This document shows, piece by piece, positions 18,347 through 27,501 of a DNA stretch of 64,000 bases. Every line of letters starts with the position of its first letter. Position 1 is the stretch's first letter. Source of the DNA: Sphingomonas endolithica (lineage in GTDB: Bacteria > Pseudomonadota > Alphaproteobacteria > Sphingomonadales > Sphingomonadaceae); assembly GCF_025231525.1 (NCBI RefSeq), contig NZ_CP103057.1, positions 3,544,501 through 3,608,500 of the forward strand, in the 5' to 3' direction. The position numbers and the translations under genes were made by a program. The notes under the pieces were generated by a model. That model had not been told where the DNA came from and ran no database searches. It saw only the letters and a list, made by a program, of their open reading frames with translations.

Positions 18347-20011
18347 CTACGTCGCTTCGAGCAGCCGCTCCGCCTGCGCGCGCGCCTCGTCCGTCACCGT
18401 GGCACCCGACAGCATCCGCGCGATTTCCTCGCGGCGTTCGGCTTCGCCCAGCGCGTGGACGCCGGTCCGCGTAACGGTCCCGTCATGGCTCTTGGCGATC
18501 AGCAGGTGATGCCGCCCGCGCGCGGCCACTTGCGGGCTGTGCGTGACGACGAGCAATTGCGTGCCGCCCGCCAGCCGCGACAGGCGCTCGCCGATCGCGC
18601 TCGCCACCGCGCCGCCGACGCCGCGGTCGATCTCGTCGAAGATCATCGTCGCCGCGCCGCCTTCCTCCGCCAACGCCACCTTCAACGCGAGGATGAAGCG
18701 CGAAAGCTCACCGCCCGAGGCGATCTTGGTCAGCGCGGCGAACGGTGCGCCGGGGTTGGTCGAGATCTCGAACTCGACCCGGTCCCGGCCGCTCGGCCCC
18801 CAGGCATCGCGCGCGAGCGGCGCGATCGCCGTGCGGAAGCGGGCGGCATCCAGCTTCAATGGCGCAAGCTCGGTCTTCACCGCCGCGTCGAGTCGGGTGG
18901 CAGCGGCGGTGCGCGCCTTGGTCAACGCGTCGGCCGCCGTCTCATAGGCCTTGGCGGCGGCGGCCTGCGCCCGTTCCAGCGCGGCGATGCCGGCCCCGCC
19001 GCTCTCGAGTCGCTCCAGCCGCTCGCCGAGTTCCTGCGCCAGCGCGGCAAGCCCGTCGGGCTGGACGCGGTGCTTGCGGGCGAGCGCGCGCAGATCGAAC
19101 AGCCGTGTCTCGTCCGCTTCCAGCTGCGACGGATCGAAGGCGAGCGCGGCGGCGGCCTCGTCGACCTTCTCCTGCGCCTCCGCCCCCTCGATGATCGCGC
19201 GATCGATCGCTTCCAGCGCCTGCCCCAGCGCCTCGTGATCCTCGCTTACCCGCTCCAGCACGCGCGCCGCCTGGCGCAAGCGGGCGAGACCGCCATCCGA
19301 TCCTTCGAGCAGATCGGCGATCGCCTGCAGGTCGCCGGCGATCTTCTCGCCGCGCTGCATACCGGCGCGACGCGTGGCGAGGATCTCCTCCTCGCCTTCC
19401 TCCGGGCCGAACGCGCGCAATTCGGCGACGGCATGTTCGAGCCATTCTTGGTCGCGCGCCTGCGTGTCGAGTTCGGTCTGCGCGCTCGCGAGCGCGTCTT
19501 CCGCCGCGCGCCAGGCACGGTACGCGGTCTGCGCGCTTGCGGTGTCGATCCGGCCGAAGGCGTCGAGCAAGGCACGGTGGCCGCGCGCATTGAGCAGGCC
19601 GCGATCGTCATGCTGGCCGTGGATCTCGACCAGGTGCGTGCCGAGTTCGCGCAACAGGCCGGCCGAGGCGGGCTGATCATTGACGAAGGCGCGGCTGCCG
19701 CCATCGGCCTTGACGATGCGGCGTACGATCAGCGGCTCGCCCGGCTCCACCTCCAGCCCGTTATCGGCCAGCAGGGCGGCGATCGGCCCGTCGGCATGCG
19801 GCGTATCGAAGCTCGCGGTGACCAATGCCTGGGGACGGCCATGCCGCACCAGCGCGCTGTCGCCGCGCGCGCCGAGCGTCAGACCCAGCGCATCGAGCAG
19901 GATCGATTTACCCGCGCCCGTCTCGCCGGTGAGCACGCCGAGCCCGGCGGAGAAATCGAGGTCGAGTGCCTCGATCAGGACGACGTCCCGGATGGAAAGC
20001 GCGGTCAGCAT
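18347..20011 (-). CDS. recN: DNA repair protein RecN
   Basis: 554 residues, an SMC-like ATPase. The Walker A is GETGAGKSILLDAL near residue 30. A central coiled-coil region follows (roughly 160-370, very rich in A, E, R). The signature lies near SGGELSRFILALK and the Walker B is ATMIFDEIDRGVGG. It organises broken DNA ends during recombinational repair. It lies 70 bp downstream of bamD in the same direction, a usual sphingomonad pair, so it is probably co-transcribed. No LexA-type box was obvious. Confidence 0.95.
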   Translation of the reverse strand: MLTALSIRDVVLIEALDLDFSAGLGVLTGETGAGKSILLDALGLTLGARGDSALVRHGRPQALVTASFDTPHADGPIAALLADNGLEVEPGEPLIVRRIVKADGGSRAFVNDQPASAGLLRELGTHLVEIHGQHDDRGLLNARGHRALLDAFGRIDTASAQTAYRAWRAAEDALASAQTELDTQARDQEWLEHAVAELRAFGPEEGEEEILATRRAGMQRGEKIAGDLQAIADLLEGSDGGLARLRQAARVLERVSEDHEALGQALEAIDRAIIEGAEAQEKVDEAAAALAFDPSQLEADETRLFDLRALARKHRVQPDGLAALAQELGERLERLESGGAGIAALERAQAAAAKAYETAADALTKARTAAATRLDAAVKTELAPLKLDAARFRTAIAPLARDAWGPSGRDRVEFEISTNPGAPFAALTKIASGGELSRFILALKVALAEEGGAATMIFDEIDRGVGGAVASAIGERLSRLAGGTQLLVVTHSPQVAARGRHHLLIAKSHDGTVTRTGVHALGEAERREEIARMLSGATVTDEARAQAERLLEAT

Positions 20012-20081
20012 GCGGACACGCCCTTAGAGGGTTTCGCGTCGTTCTGGTATCGTTCTTTCCGTAGCAGCCGGCCGGTGCGCG

Positions 20082-21038
20082 TCAGTTGCCGCCCGGGCCA
20101 GTGGGATTGGCCGGGTTGCCCGGGGTGGGGGAGGCGCTGCGATCGTCCTTCGGCGCGACGGCATCGGTGCCGGGCAGCGTCGGCGTGGCGTTGGGCGCGG
20201 TGTTCACCGGCACGATCTGCTCGCCGGGGGCGATGCTGGCCAGCGCTTTGGCGGGGTGATCGTTGATCAGCTTGTACGACCGTTCGTACCAGTCGCTGCT
20301 TGGGTAATTGGCGCCGAGCACCGCGGCGCTCTTGCGCGCCTCGTCCGGCACGCCGAGGGCCAAATACGTCTCGGTCAGGCGCATCAAGGCCTCGGGCGCG
20401 TGCGTTGTCGTCTGGTAATCGTCGACGACCTTGCGGAAGCGCATCGTTGCGGCCAGCCATTGCCCACGCGTCTCGTACCAGCGGCCGATCTCCATCTCCT
20501 TGCCGGCAAGGTGATCGCGCACAAGATCGATCTTCAGCCGTGCATCGGACGCATAGCGCGTGTTCGGGTAGCGGCGCGTCAGTTCGCCCAGCGCGTCCAG
20601 CGACTGCTGTGTGATCTTCTGGTCGCGCGTCACGTCGCTGATCTGTTCGTAATAGCCAAGCGCGATCAGGTAATAGGCATAAGGCGCGTCGCGGTTGCCC
20701 GGATGGACCTGCAGGAAGCGCTGCGCCGAAGCGATCGAGCTGGTATAATCGCGCCCGAGATAATTGCTGTACGCGCTCATCAACTGCGCGCGGCGGGCCC
20801 AGACCGAATAGGGATGCTGGCGCTCGACCTCATCGAACAACGCCGCCGATTCCTTGTACCGGCCCTGGTCAAGCCGCTTCTTCGCTGCCGAATACAACGT
20901 GCCCACATCGCGCGCGACATAGGGGACGTCGTTCTTGCCCGTGTTCCGCGCGCAGCCGGCGGTGGTGGAGGCGAGGGCGGCAAGCACCGCAAGCGCGATC
21001 GGGCGGGACGCATTGAAGCGGAGAGGGGGGGTACGCAT
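20082..21038 (-). CDS. bamD: Outer-membrane assembly lipoprotein BamD
   Basis: 318 residues. A lipoprotein signal ends in ASTTAGC (lipobox AGC), followed by TPR-like repeats (LYSAAKKRLDQGRYKESAALFDEVERQHPYSVWARRA...). It is part of the Bam complex that folds beta-barrel proteins into the outer membrane and is essential in well-studied species. The C terminus has an extra low-complexity tail (PNATPTLPGTD... PGNPANPTGPGGN) beyond the TPR core. ATG 21038 begins the signal peptide; the frame remains open upstream without meaning. Confidence 0.93.
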   Translation of the reverse strand: MRTPPLRFNASRPIALAVLAALASTTAGCARNTGKNDVPYVARDVGTLYSAAKKRLDQGRYKESAALFDEVERQHPYSVWARRAQLMSAYSNYLGRDYTSSIASAQRFLQVHPGNRDAPYAYYLIALGYYEQISDVTRDQKITQQSLDALGELTRRYPNTRYASDARLKIDLVRDHLAGKEMEIGRWYETRGQWLAATMRFRKVVDDYQTTTHAPEALMRLTETYLALGVPDEARKSAAVLGANYPSSDWYERSYKLINDHPAKALASIAPGEQIVPVNTAPNATPTLPGTDAVAPKDDRSASPTPGNPANPTGPGGN

Positions 21039-21163
21039 GGCCACGTCCTTAGCCCAGCCGAGCGAATGCGAACAATGTTTTTCGAAGAGGTCGTGGCGCC
21101 CGGATCGCGGGCCGTTTATGGTGCGTTGCAGCCACCACTGCCGAAGCCCGAGTGAGGAATCCG

Positions 21164-21985
21164 ATGACTGCAACTTTGCTGACGACGCGCCGGGTGGAAA
21201 AGCCCTGGGGCCGCGATCATCTCTGGCAGGGTTTCGCCGATCCGGCGCCCGGCACAAAGATCGGCGAAGTGTGGTTCCAGACGGTCGATCCCGGTGCCGC
21301 CGACCTGCTGATCAAATATCTGTTCACGTCGGAAAAGCTGTCGGTGCAGGTGCATCCGGGCGACGACGAGGCGCATGCGCGCGGCCTGCCGCGCGGCAAG
21401 GACGAATGCTGGGTGGTGCTGGCAGCGGAGCCGGGCGCGTCGATCGCGATCGGCACGCTGGCGCCGATGACGCCCGAGGAACTGCGTACCGCCTCGGAAG
21501 ACGGATCGATCGAGCACAAGCTCGACTGGAAGCCGGTCAAGGCCGGCGATTTCTATTATTCGCCCAGCGGCACGATCCACGCGATCGGCGCGGGCATAAC
21601 CGTGATCGAGACGCAGCAGAATTCGGACACCACCTACCGCCTGTACGATTATGGCAGCAACCGCGAACTGCATCTGGATGACGGCGTCGCGGTGGCACAG
21701 GCCGTCCCCTATGTCGCGCCGTCGGCACCGGGGCGCGTTGCGGAAGACCGCATCATCCTGGTCGAAGGGCCCAAGTTCGTGCTGGAACGCTGGCCGGGCG
21801 GCCAGCGCACGGTGACGCTGCCCGAAGGCCGCCCCGGCTGGTTCGTGCCGATCACCGGCGAAGGCGTGGTAGACGGCGTGGCGTGGCGCGCAGGCGAATG
21901 CCTGCAACTGACAGGCACGGCGCATATCAGCGCGTCCGCCGGCAGCGACCTGCTGCTGGCCTATCCTGGCGATACGCGGATTTAA
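21164..21985 (+). CDS. manA: Mannose-6-phosphate isomerase, class I
   Basis: 273 residues in the cupin PMI fold, shorter than the roughly 390-residue enterobacterial enzyme but like the compact alphaproteobacterial type. Metal and active-site segments: LSVQVHPGDDEAH, DECWVVL, SPSGTIHAIGAGITVIETQQNSDTTYRLYDYG. It interconverts mannose-6-phosphate and fructose-6-phosphate, feeding GDP-mannose and surface polysaccharide. GTGAGGAATCCGATG gives the ribosome site and fixes the ATG at 21164. It is divergent from bamD and upstream of a glycosyltransferase. Confidence 0.9.
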   Translation: MTATLLTTRRVEKPWGRDHLWQGFADPAPGTKIGEVWFQTVDPGAADLLIKYLFTSEKLSVQVHPGDDEAHARGLPRGKDECWVVLAAEPGASIAIGTLAPMTPEELRTASEDGSIEHKLDWKPVKAGDFYYSPSGTIHAIGAGITVIETQQNSDTTYRLYDYGSNRELHLDDGVAVAQAVPYVAPSAPGRVAEDRIILVEGPKFVLERWPGGQRTVTLPEGRPGWFVPITGEGVVDGVAWRAGECLQLTGTAHISASAGSDLLLAYPGDTRI

Positions 21986-22000
21986 CCTCAACCTCTGATG

Positions 22001-22080
22001 TGCCCCTGCGAAAGCAGGGGTCCAGGACCACGAGCGCTGCGCTTCGCACCCTAGGCTCCTGCGTCCGCAGGAGCCTAGGG
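22001..22080. repeat. Palindromic repeat, CCTGCG family, copy 1
   Basis: CCCCTGCGAAAGCAGGGGTCC and GGCTCCTGCGTCCGCAGGAGCC are two hairpins joined by a shared linker (CACGAGCGCTGCGC). The same layout occurs at 58106-58184. It fills the gap between manA and the glycosyltransferase. Confidence 0.8.
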
Positions 22081-22134
22081 TGCCGTCGGCCAATGATCGC
22101 CCGCCCTTAACCTTCCCGCGCTAGGCTGACGCAT

Positions 22135-23307
22135 ATGCTCCGCGTCCTCACCCTCGCCACCCTGTTCCCCGATGCGACGCGGCCCAATTTCGGCGTGTTC
22201 GTCGAGCGGCAGACCCTGGGGTTGGCCGCGCACGCCGAGGTCGAGCTGCGGCTCGTCGCGCCGATCGGGCTGCCACCATGGCCACTATCCGCGCTGTCGC
22301 CCTACCGCGCGCTGAACGGGCTGCCGACACGCGAGCGATGGAAGGGGCTCGACACCCACCGACCCCGCTTCACGACATTGCCCGGCACGCAGGGTCGCTG
22401 GCATGTCGCGGCATTGGTGCGCCAGCTGAAGCCGCTGCTGACCGAAATCCGCCGCGACTTCGCGTTCGATGTCATCGATGCCGAATTCTTCTTCCCCGAT
22501 GGGCCCGCGGCGGTCGCACTCGGGCGCCACTTCGGCGTGCCGGTGTCGATCAAGGCACGCGGGGCCGACATCCACCATTGGGGCCGCGCCCAGGCGACCG
22601 CGCGACAGGTCGTCGCGGCAGGGCAGAAGGCGGATGGCCTGCTCGCGGTGAGCGCGGCGATGAAGGCCGACATGGCGGCGATCGGCTTGGCGGTCGCTTC
22701 GATCCGGGTGCACCATACCGGCGTCGATCTCGCACGGTTCACGCCGGGCAACCCCGCCGGACGGCGCAGGTTCGGCGTGCAGGGGCCGCTGGTGATGTCG
22801 CTCGGCGCGCTGATCCCGCGCAAGGGCCACGACATCGTCATCCGCGCGGTGGCTTCGCTGCCGGGCGTATCGCTGCTGATCGCAGGCGAAGGGCCGCAGC
22901 GAGCCGCACTGGAGGCGGAGATCGTCAGGCTCGGCGTAGCGGACCGCATCCGCTTACTCGGCCCGGTCCCGCACGACGCGCTGCCCGACCTGCTGGCGGC
23001 GGCCGACATAATGGCGCTCGCCTCGTCATCGGAGGGGCTGGCCAATGCCTGGGTCGAGGCGCTCGCCTGCGGCACGCCGATCGTCATCACCGACGCCGGC
23101 GGCGCGGCAGAGGTGGTCCGCACCCCGGCCGCCGGCCGAATCGTCGCGCGGGAGTCGGCGGCATTTGCGCGCGCGATCGGCGAATTGCTCGCCACGCCGC
23201 CCCCCCGCGACGAGACGCACAAGGCCGCGGCGAATTTCACGTGGGAGGCGAATACCGCAGCGCTCCACCATCACTTGTCGGGACTGGTCGCCGCTTCTTC
23301 CAGCTAA
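22135..23307 (+). CDS. Glycosyltransferase family 4
   Basis: 390 residues with the GT-B fold. The N-terminal domain carries VFVERQTLGLAAHAEVELRLVAP. The C-terminal Rossmann domain has the donor-binding E-x7-E motif in SEGLANAWVEALACGTPIVI. It transfers a sugar from a nucleotide sugar to an unknown acceptor on the cytoplasmic face, probably in exopolysaccharide or glycolipid synthesis. It is 149 bp after manA with a palindromic repeat between, so co-transcription is uncertain. Confidence 0.88.
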   Translation: MLRVLTLATLFPDATRPNFGVFVERQTLGLAAHAEVELRLVAPIGLPPWPLSALSPYRALNGLPTRERWKGLDTHRPRFTTLPGTQGRWHVAALVRQLKPLLTEIRRDFAFDVIDAEFFFPDGPAAVALGRHFGVPVSIKARGADIHHWGRAQATARQVVAAGQKADGLLAVSAAMKADMAAIGLAVASIRVHHTGVDLARFTPGNPAGRRRFGVQGPLVMSLGALIPRKGHDIVIRAVASLPGVSLLIAGEGPQRAALEAEIVRLGVADRIRLLGPVPHDALPDLLAAADIMALASSSEGLANAWVEALACGTPIVITDAGGAAEVVRTPAAGRIVARESAAFARAIGELLATPPPRDETHKAAANFTWEANTAALHHHLSGLVAASSS

Positions 23308-23346
23308 CGCGGCGCTTCGGTCGAAACGCGACATCCACCGCGCACC

Positions 23347-23613
23347 GTCACCCCGGACTCGTTCGGCAACTATCCCTTTGAGACATGGTTGGTCATCCCC
23401 GCGAAGGCGGGGAACCATAGTGGCGGGCTTGGCGGCTGAAATGCAGACGTTCGACTATATGGATCCCCGCCTACGCGGGGATGACGGCGAATTACTTGTT
23501 CGAAGGGTACAACGCCGACTAGTTCCGGGGTCCACCGCGCCGCACGCTCTGCCATCGAACCACTATCCGCACAGCAAGTGGCTTGGTGGACGCCGGAACT
23601 AGTCCGGGGTGAC
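23347..23613. repeat. Paired palindromic repeat, left arm split by a MITE
   Basis: The left arm GTCACCCCG-GACTAGTTC-CGGGGTCCACC is interrupted by the element at 23365-23516. The right arm 23585-23613 is intact, and its complement reads GTCACCCCGGACTAGTTCC, then GGCGTCCACC. The two arms agree with one difference once the insert and one 9-bp duplicate are removed. It occupies most of the 355-bp gap between the glycosyltransferase and the Mth938-like gene. Confidence 0.88.
23365..23516. mobile_element. 152-bp MITE-like element, copy 2
   Basis: It begins GGCAACTATCCC and ends GGGTACAACGCC; the complement of the end is GGCGTTGTACCC. It is flanked by GACTCGTTC (23356-23364) and GACTAGTTC (23517-23525), nine bases with one mismatch. 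It is nearly identical to copy 1 over its whole length, including the 95-bp inner palindrome at 23392-23486. No ORF inside. Confidence 0.85.
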
Positions 23614-23662
23614 GGCTAGCGATGCGGGCGCACCCATAAAGGCGGCACCCCCGCGGCGGCGC

Positions 23663-24034
23663 TCAATCGAACGGGTACAACGCAGCGGCGATCCAGCGGC
23701 CTTCGCCGCGCAACACGGCCCAGGCGCGCGCCGCGGCGCGGCTGTCCATTGCCTCGACGCCGTACCCCCGCGCTTCGACCGCCCGCACCAAGGCAGGGGC
23801 AGGGCGGACCAAGGCCGCGCCGGTGCCGATCAGCACGAATTCGGGCGGCGGATCGAGCACCCAGAGCGGCGCCAGATCGTCGGCTGACAGATCGGCGAGC
23901 GGCGGCGGCGACCAGCCGTCGGCGCGCTCCGGCGTGATCAGCAGCGCGTGATAGACGCCGTCATCGACCTTGAACCCACCGCTGGAAAAGCCCGAGATGA
24001 TCGGGCCGTCGGTCCGCGGCTTGTCCATCCGCAT
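23663..24034 (-). CDS. Mth938-like (DUF498/NDUFAF3 family) protein
   Basis: 123 residues from MRMDKPRTDGPIISGFSSGGFKVDDGVYHALLI. The Mth938 fold ends in the conserved WVLDPPPEFVLIGTGAALVRP...GYGVEAMDSRAAARAWAVL region. The eukaryotic relative NDUFAF3 assists complex I assembly; bacterial roles are not established. It starts 4 nt after the secF stop and is the fourth gene of yajC-secD-secF, a conserved alphaproteobacterial order. ATG 24028 is an equally good start. Confidence 0.85.
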   Translation of the reverse strand: MRMDKPRTDGPIISGFSSGGFKVDDGVYHALLITPERADGWSPPPLADLSADDLAPLWVLDPPPEFVLIGTGAALVRPAPALVRAVEARGYGVEAMDSRAAARAWAVLRGEGRWIAAALYPFD

Positions 24035-24038
24035 CCGG

Positions 24039-25010
24039 TCAGCCGCGCGACTTTGGCGCGACACGCTCCGCATTCGGCGTCGCCACCACCTTGTCCGGCG
24101 CATCCGGATTGGCGCGCAGGCCCAGGGTGATCAGCAGCGACGACGACACGTAGATCGACGAATAGGTGCCGACGAAGATGCCCAGGATCATCGCCGCGGT
24201 GAACCCGCGCAGCACATGGCCACCCAGGAACAGCAACGCGAACAGCGCCAGCAGGATGGTCAGCGAGGTCATCACCGTACGCGGCAGCGTCTCGTTGACC
24301 GACAGATCGACGATGCCGGCCATGTCCATCTTGCGATAGCGGCGCATGTTCTCACGGATACGGTCATCGATGACGATCTTGTCGTTGATCGAATAACCGA
24401 TGATCGTCAGCACCGCGGCGACGATGTTGAGGTCGAATTCGAACTGAGTCAGGGCAAAGAAGCCGAGCGTCATCAGCAGATCGTGGACGATCGCCACCAC
24501 GGTCGAGACGCCGAACTGCCATTCGAAACGGAAGATCGCGAACAGCCCGATGCCGAGCACTGCCAGCACGACGGCGAGCACGCCGTTGCGGATCAGCTCG
24601 TCCGATACCTTGCCCGAGACGGTCGAATACCGCGAGAAGGTCGCACCGGGGAATGCCTGTGCGACTGCCGTCTCGACGCGCTTGACCACGGCGTTGGTGG
24701 CGCCTTCGTCGGCGCTTTCGACCACCGGCAGGCGGATCGTCATCGTGCGGCCATCGCCGAACGGCTGCAATTGCGCATCGCCGACGCCCAATTGATCGAT
24801 CTTCTGGCGCAGTAGGTCGACGTTCGGGGGCGTGACGAACTTCTCCTCGATCATCAGGCCGCCGACGAAATCGACGCCGAAGTTGAGGCCCTTGGCCCAG
24901 ACCAGGCCGATCGATGCGAGGCTCAGCGCGATCGTGAGCGCGAACGCCCATTTGCGCAGCGACACGAACGGCAGGTTGGTGTTGTCGGGAACGAGTTTCA
25001 GCAGGCGCAT
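24039..25010 (-). CDS. secF: Protein translocase subunit SecF
   Basis: 323 residues. Six predicted membrane spans and one large periplasmic loop (about 40-150). Conserved elements: GLNFGVDFVGGLMIE, the VAIVHDLLMTLGFFAL span, IGYSINDKIVIDDRIREN and the final RGFTAAMILGIFVGTYSSIYVSSSL. With SecD it uses proton motive force to complete preprotein export. It lies 13 nt after secD in the same operon. Confidence 0.95.
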   Translation of the reverse strand: MRLLKLVPDNTNLPFVSLRKWAFALTIALSLASIGLVWAKGLNFGVDFVGGLMIEEKFVTPPNVDLLRQKIDQLGVGDAQLQPFGDGRTMTIRLPVVESADEGATNAVVKRVETAVAQAFPGATFSRYSTVSGKVSDELIRNGVLAVVLAVLGIGLFAIFRFEWQFGVSTVVAIVHDLLMTLGFFALTQFEFDLNIVAAVLTIIGYSINDKIVIDDRIRENMRRYRKMDMAGIVDLSVNETLPRTVMTSLTILLALFALLFLGGHVLRGFTAAMILGIFVGTYSSIYVSSSLLITLGLRANPDAPDKVVATPNAERVAPKSRG

Positions 25011-25023
25011 TGTGCTTCGCCGA

Positions 25024-26619
25024 TCAAATGTTGATGTCGGTAGGACGGTTCTTGCGCAGCCACAGCGCGACCATCATCCGGGTGAAGGTGACGGCGGTGA
25101 ACACCGAGGTGGCGATGCCGATCAGCAGCACGACCGCGAAGCCCTTGACCGGCCCCGATCCCAGCACGAGCATGATCACGCCCGAAATGGCGTGGGTCAC
25201 GTTCGCCTCGAAGATCGTCCGGCTCGCTTCCTTGTAGCCGAGCTCGACCGCCTGCACGACGTTGCGACCGCGCCGACGTTCCTCGCGGATGCGCTCGTTG
25301 ATCAGCACGTTGGCGTCGACCGCAGTACCGATGGTCAGCACGAAGCCGGCGATACCCGGCAGCGTCAGCGTACCGTTGAGCAGCGCCAGCACGCCGATGA
25401 TGACCAGCACGTTGATGACCACCGCGAGGTTCGCATACAGGCCAAAGCGGCCATAGGTCAGCAGCATGAAGATCACGACCGCTGTGACAGCGATGACCGA
25501 CGCCAGGATGCCGGCGCGGATCGAATCCGCCCCGAGATCCGGCCCGACGGTCGATTCCTCGATCACCTTCAAGGGCACCGGCAGCTTGCCCGAGCGTAGC
25601 GCGATTGCCAGCTGGTTAGCCGAATCGACCGTGAAGCTGCCCGAGATGCTCGCCGTGCCGCCCAGGATCGGCTCGTTGATATTGGGCGCTGAAATCACCT
25701 TGTTGTCGAGGATGATCGCGAACGGCTTGCCGGTATTCTCCTGCGTCACGCGCGCGAAACGGCGCCCGCCTTCGCTGTTGAAGGTGATCAGCACCTGCGG
25801 CTCGTTGGTCTGCGGTGCGAAGCCCTGTCGCGCATCGGTCAGCTGATCGCCGCTGATGATCGTCGAGCGCTTCACCGCGATCGGCGGCCCGCCATTCTGA
25901 TAGGCGAGCACCTGGCTGCCGATCGGCGCCTGTCCTTTGGCGAGCAGTGCAGGATCGGCCGTCTGGTCGACCAGCTTGAATTCCAGCTTGGCGGTCTTGC
26001 CGAGCAGGTCCTTCAGCGCTTGCGGATTCTGCAGCCCCGGCACCTGCACGACGATGCGCGTGTCGCCCTGGCGGACGATGGTCGGCTCGCGCGTGCCGAG
26101 TTGATCGATGCGCGTGCGGACGACTTCGGTCGCGTCATCGACGGCGGTCTTGATCGCCGCCTTCAGTCCGGCCTCACTCGGCGTCAGGACGAAGCGCGAA
26201 CTGTCCACCACCTGGATGTCCCACTCGCGCTGCCCGGTCAGGCCTACGCCGCCACCGGTGATCTCGAGCAGCTTCTGCCGTGCGGCATCGACTTGGCTCA
26301 CGTCGCGCAGCAGGAAGCTGAGCTTGCCGTCGCGCACGGATACGTCGCCGGTTTCGATCTTCGGCGTGCCGCGGCGCAATTCGGTGACGACGCGCTCGCG
26401 CATCGATTCGAGGCGTGTCGCGGCGACGTCCTTGGTGTCGGCCTCGAGCAGCAGATACGAGCCGCCGGCGAGATCGAGCCCCAGGTTGATGCGCGGGTGC
26501 GGAATGGCACCCCATTTGGCGGTGGTCGCCTCGGGCAGGAAACTGGGCACGGCCAGCAGCATCAATGCTGCCAGGAAGCCGAGGATCGACAGGACCTTCC
26601 AGCGCGGGAAATCGAGCAT
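25024..26619 (-). CDS. secD: Protein translocase subunit SecD
   Basis: 531 residues. The first span is followed by INLGLDLAGGSYLLLE. The large periplasmic P1 region runs to about residue 340 and includes GTREPTIVRQGDTRIVVQVPGL. The C-terminal five-span bundle has GPDLGADSIRAGILAS and GTAVDANVLINERIREE. It is the proton-driven partner of SecF. It is 8 nt downstream of yajC, so the operon is yajC-secD-secF-Mth938. Confidence 0.95.
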   Translation of the reverse strand: MLDFPRWKVLSILGFLAALMLLAVPSFLPEATTAKWGAIPHPRINLGLDLAGGSYLLLEADTKDVAATRLESMRERVVTELRRGTPKIETGDVSVRDGKLSFLLRDVSQVDAARQKLLEITGGGVGLTGQREWDIQVVDSSRFVLTPSEAGLKAAIKTAVDDATEVVRTRIDQLGTREPTIVRQGDTRIVVQVPGLQNPQALKDLLGKTAKLEFKLVDQTADPALLAKGQAPIGSQVLAYQNGGPPIAVKRSTIISGDQLTDARQGFAPQTNEPQVLITFNSEGGRRFARVTQENTGKPFAIILDNKVISAPNINEPILGGTASISGSFTVDSANQLAIALRSGKLPVPLKVIEESTVGPDLGADSIRAGILASVIAVTAVVIFMLLTYGRFGLYANLAVVINVLVIIGVLALLNGTLTLPGIAGFVLTIGTAVDANVLINERIREERRRGRNVVQAVELGYKEASRTIFEANVTHAISGVIMLVLGSGPVKGFAVVLLIGIATSVFTAVTFTRMMVALWLRKNRPTDINI

Positions 26620-26627
26620 CTTGTGGC

Positions 26628-26972
26628 TCAGTCGTTCGCGGGCTTGGCGGTGCCGGTGCCGGCCACGTCGGTCAGCGTGGCCTTCACCACGCGCACCCGG
26701 ACGTTCGGCGCGATCTCGACCTCGACGACATTGTCCTCGACCTTGGTCACCTTCCCCATGATCCCGCCCGACGTCACGACGTTATCACCCTTCTTCACTG
26801 CAGCGACCGACGCTTGAAGCATCTTCATGCGGCGCTGCTGCGGGCGGATCATCAGGAAATAGAAGACCACGAAGACGAGCAGCAACGGCGCGATACCCAT
26901 GAACTGGGCGAAACCCGCACTGGTCGCGGTGCCGGCCGTCTGAGCATAAGCTTGGGGGATGATCATCGACAT
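26628..26972 (-). CDS. yajC: Preprotein translocase subunit YajC
   Basis: 114 residues. One membrane span (GIAPLLLVFVVFYFLMI) runs directly into the conserved RPQQRRMK motif, then VAAVKKGDNVVTSGGIMGKV and the beta-rich tail. It is an accessory of SecDF. The ATG at 26972 (MSMIIPQAYAQTAG) is preferred; 26966 is also possible, and the upstream extension is not conserved in style. Confidence 0.93.
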   Translation of the reverse strand: MSMIIPQAYAQTAGTATSAGFAQFMGIAPLLLVFVVFYFLMIRPQQRRMKMLQASVAAVKKGDNVVTSGGIMGKVTKVEDNVVEVEIAPNVRVRVVKATLTDVAGTGTAKPAND

Positions 26973-27180
26973 AATTGACAAAACGGGCCCGAATGTGTGG
27001 AACGGCGGGGCGGGACACACCCCACGCTACAAGCGCCGCGCGCTATCATTAAGCTGCCGGTGGCGCAACAAGGGGGTGCATTTCCCGACCGTCCAATCCG
27101 TTCGTTTGCACGACATGCCGATTACGCGATGCGCAAAGCTTGCATCGTCGGCGTCAGGCGCATACACGCCCGGCCTCGGT

Positions 27181-27257
27181 CGGGGCGTAGCGCAGCCTGG
27201 TAGCGCATCACACTGGGGGTGTGGGGGTCGCAGGTTCGAATCCTGTCGCCCCGACCA
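27181..27257 (+). tRNA. tRNA-Pro (anticodon GGG)
   Basis: 77 nt. The acceptor CGGGGCG pairs with CGCCCCG, the D arm is GCGCAGCCTGGTAGCGC, and the anticodon stem is TCACA/TGTGG around loop CTGGGGG, giving anticodon GGG. The T arm is GCAGGTTCGAATCCTGT and CCA is encoded. It is an isolated tRNA between yajC and an AT-richer stretch. I found no second copy of its 3' end that would mark an integrated island. Confidence 0.97.
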
Positions 27258-27501
27258 AGAGTTCTGCACCTTACAGCTAATTATGCGTGTTCAGCCAGCT
27301 GGCAGGGCTGGTTGCTTCGTGCTGTGCCGCATCTCAAGCCTCCGCGTGGGTTCCCCAAGGAACGGCCGCGCAGTCGCGTGGCGAGGCTTGTCAGCTTGTG
27401 CCCGCCGCTAACGGTCGTCGCCAAAATGGACGGGACGTTTGTTGACACAAAGAACGTGCAGCGTGCTTCTTCGCTATGTCAAATGGCAAGCGACACAGAA
27501 G

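Noticed and set aside
18122..20266. 714-codon open frame on the plus strand opposite recN
   Set aside because: It is antisense to a complete RecN with both Walker motifs. Its sequence is R/A/G-rich without any domain. Long antisense frames are expected at this GC content.
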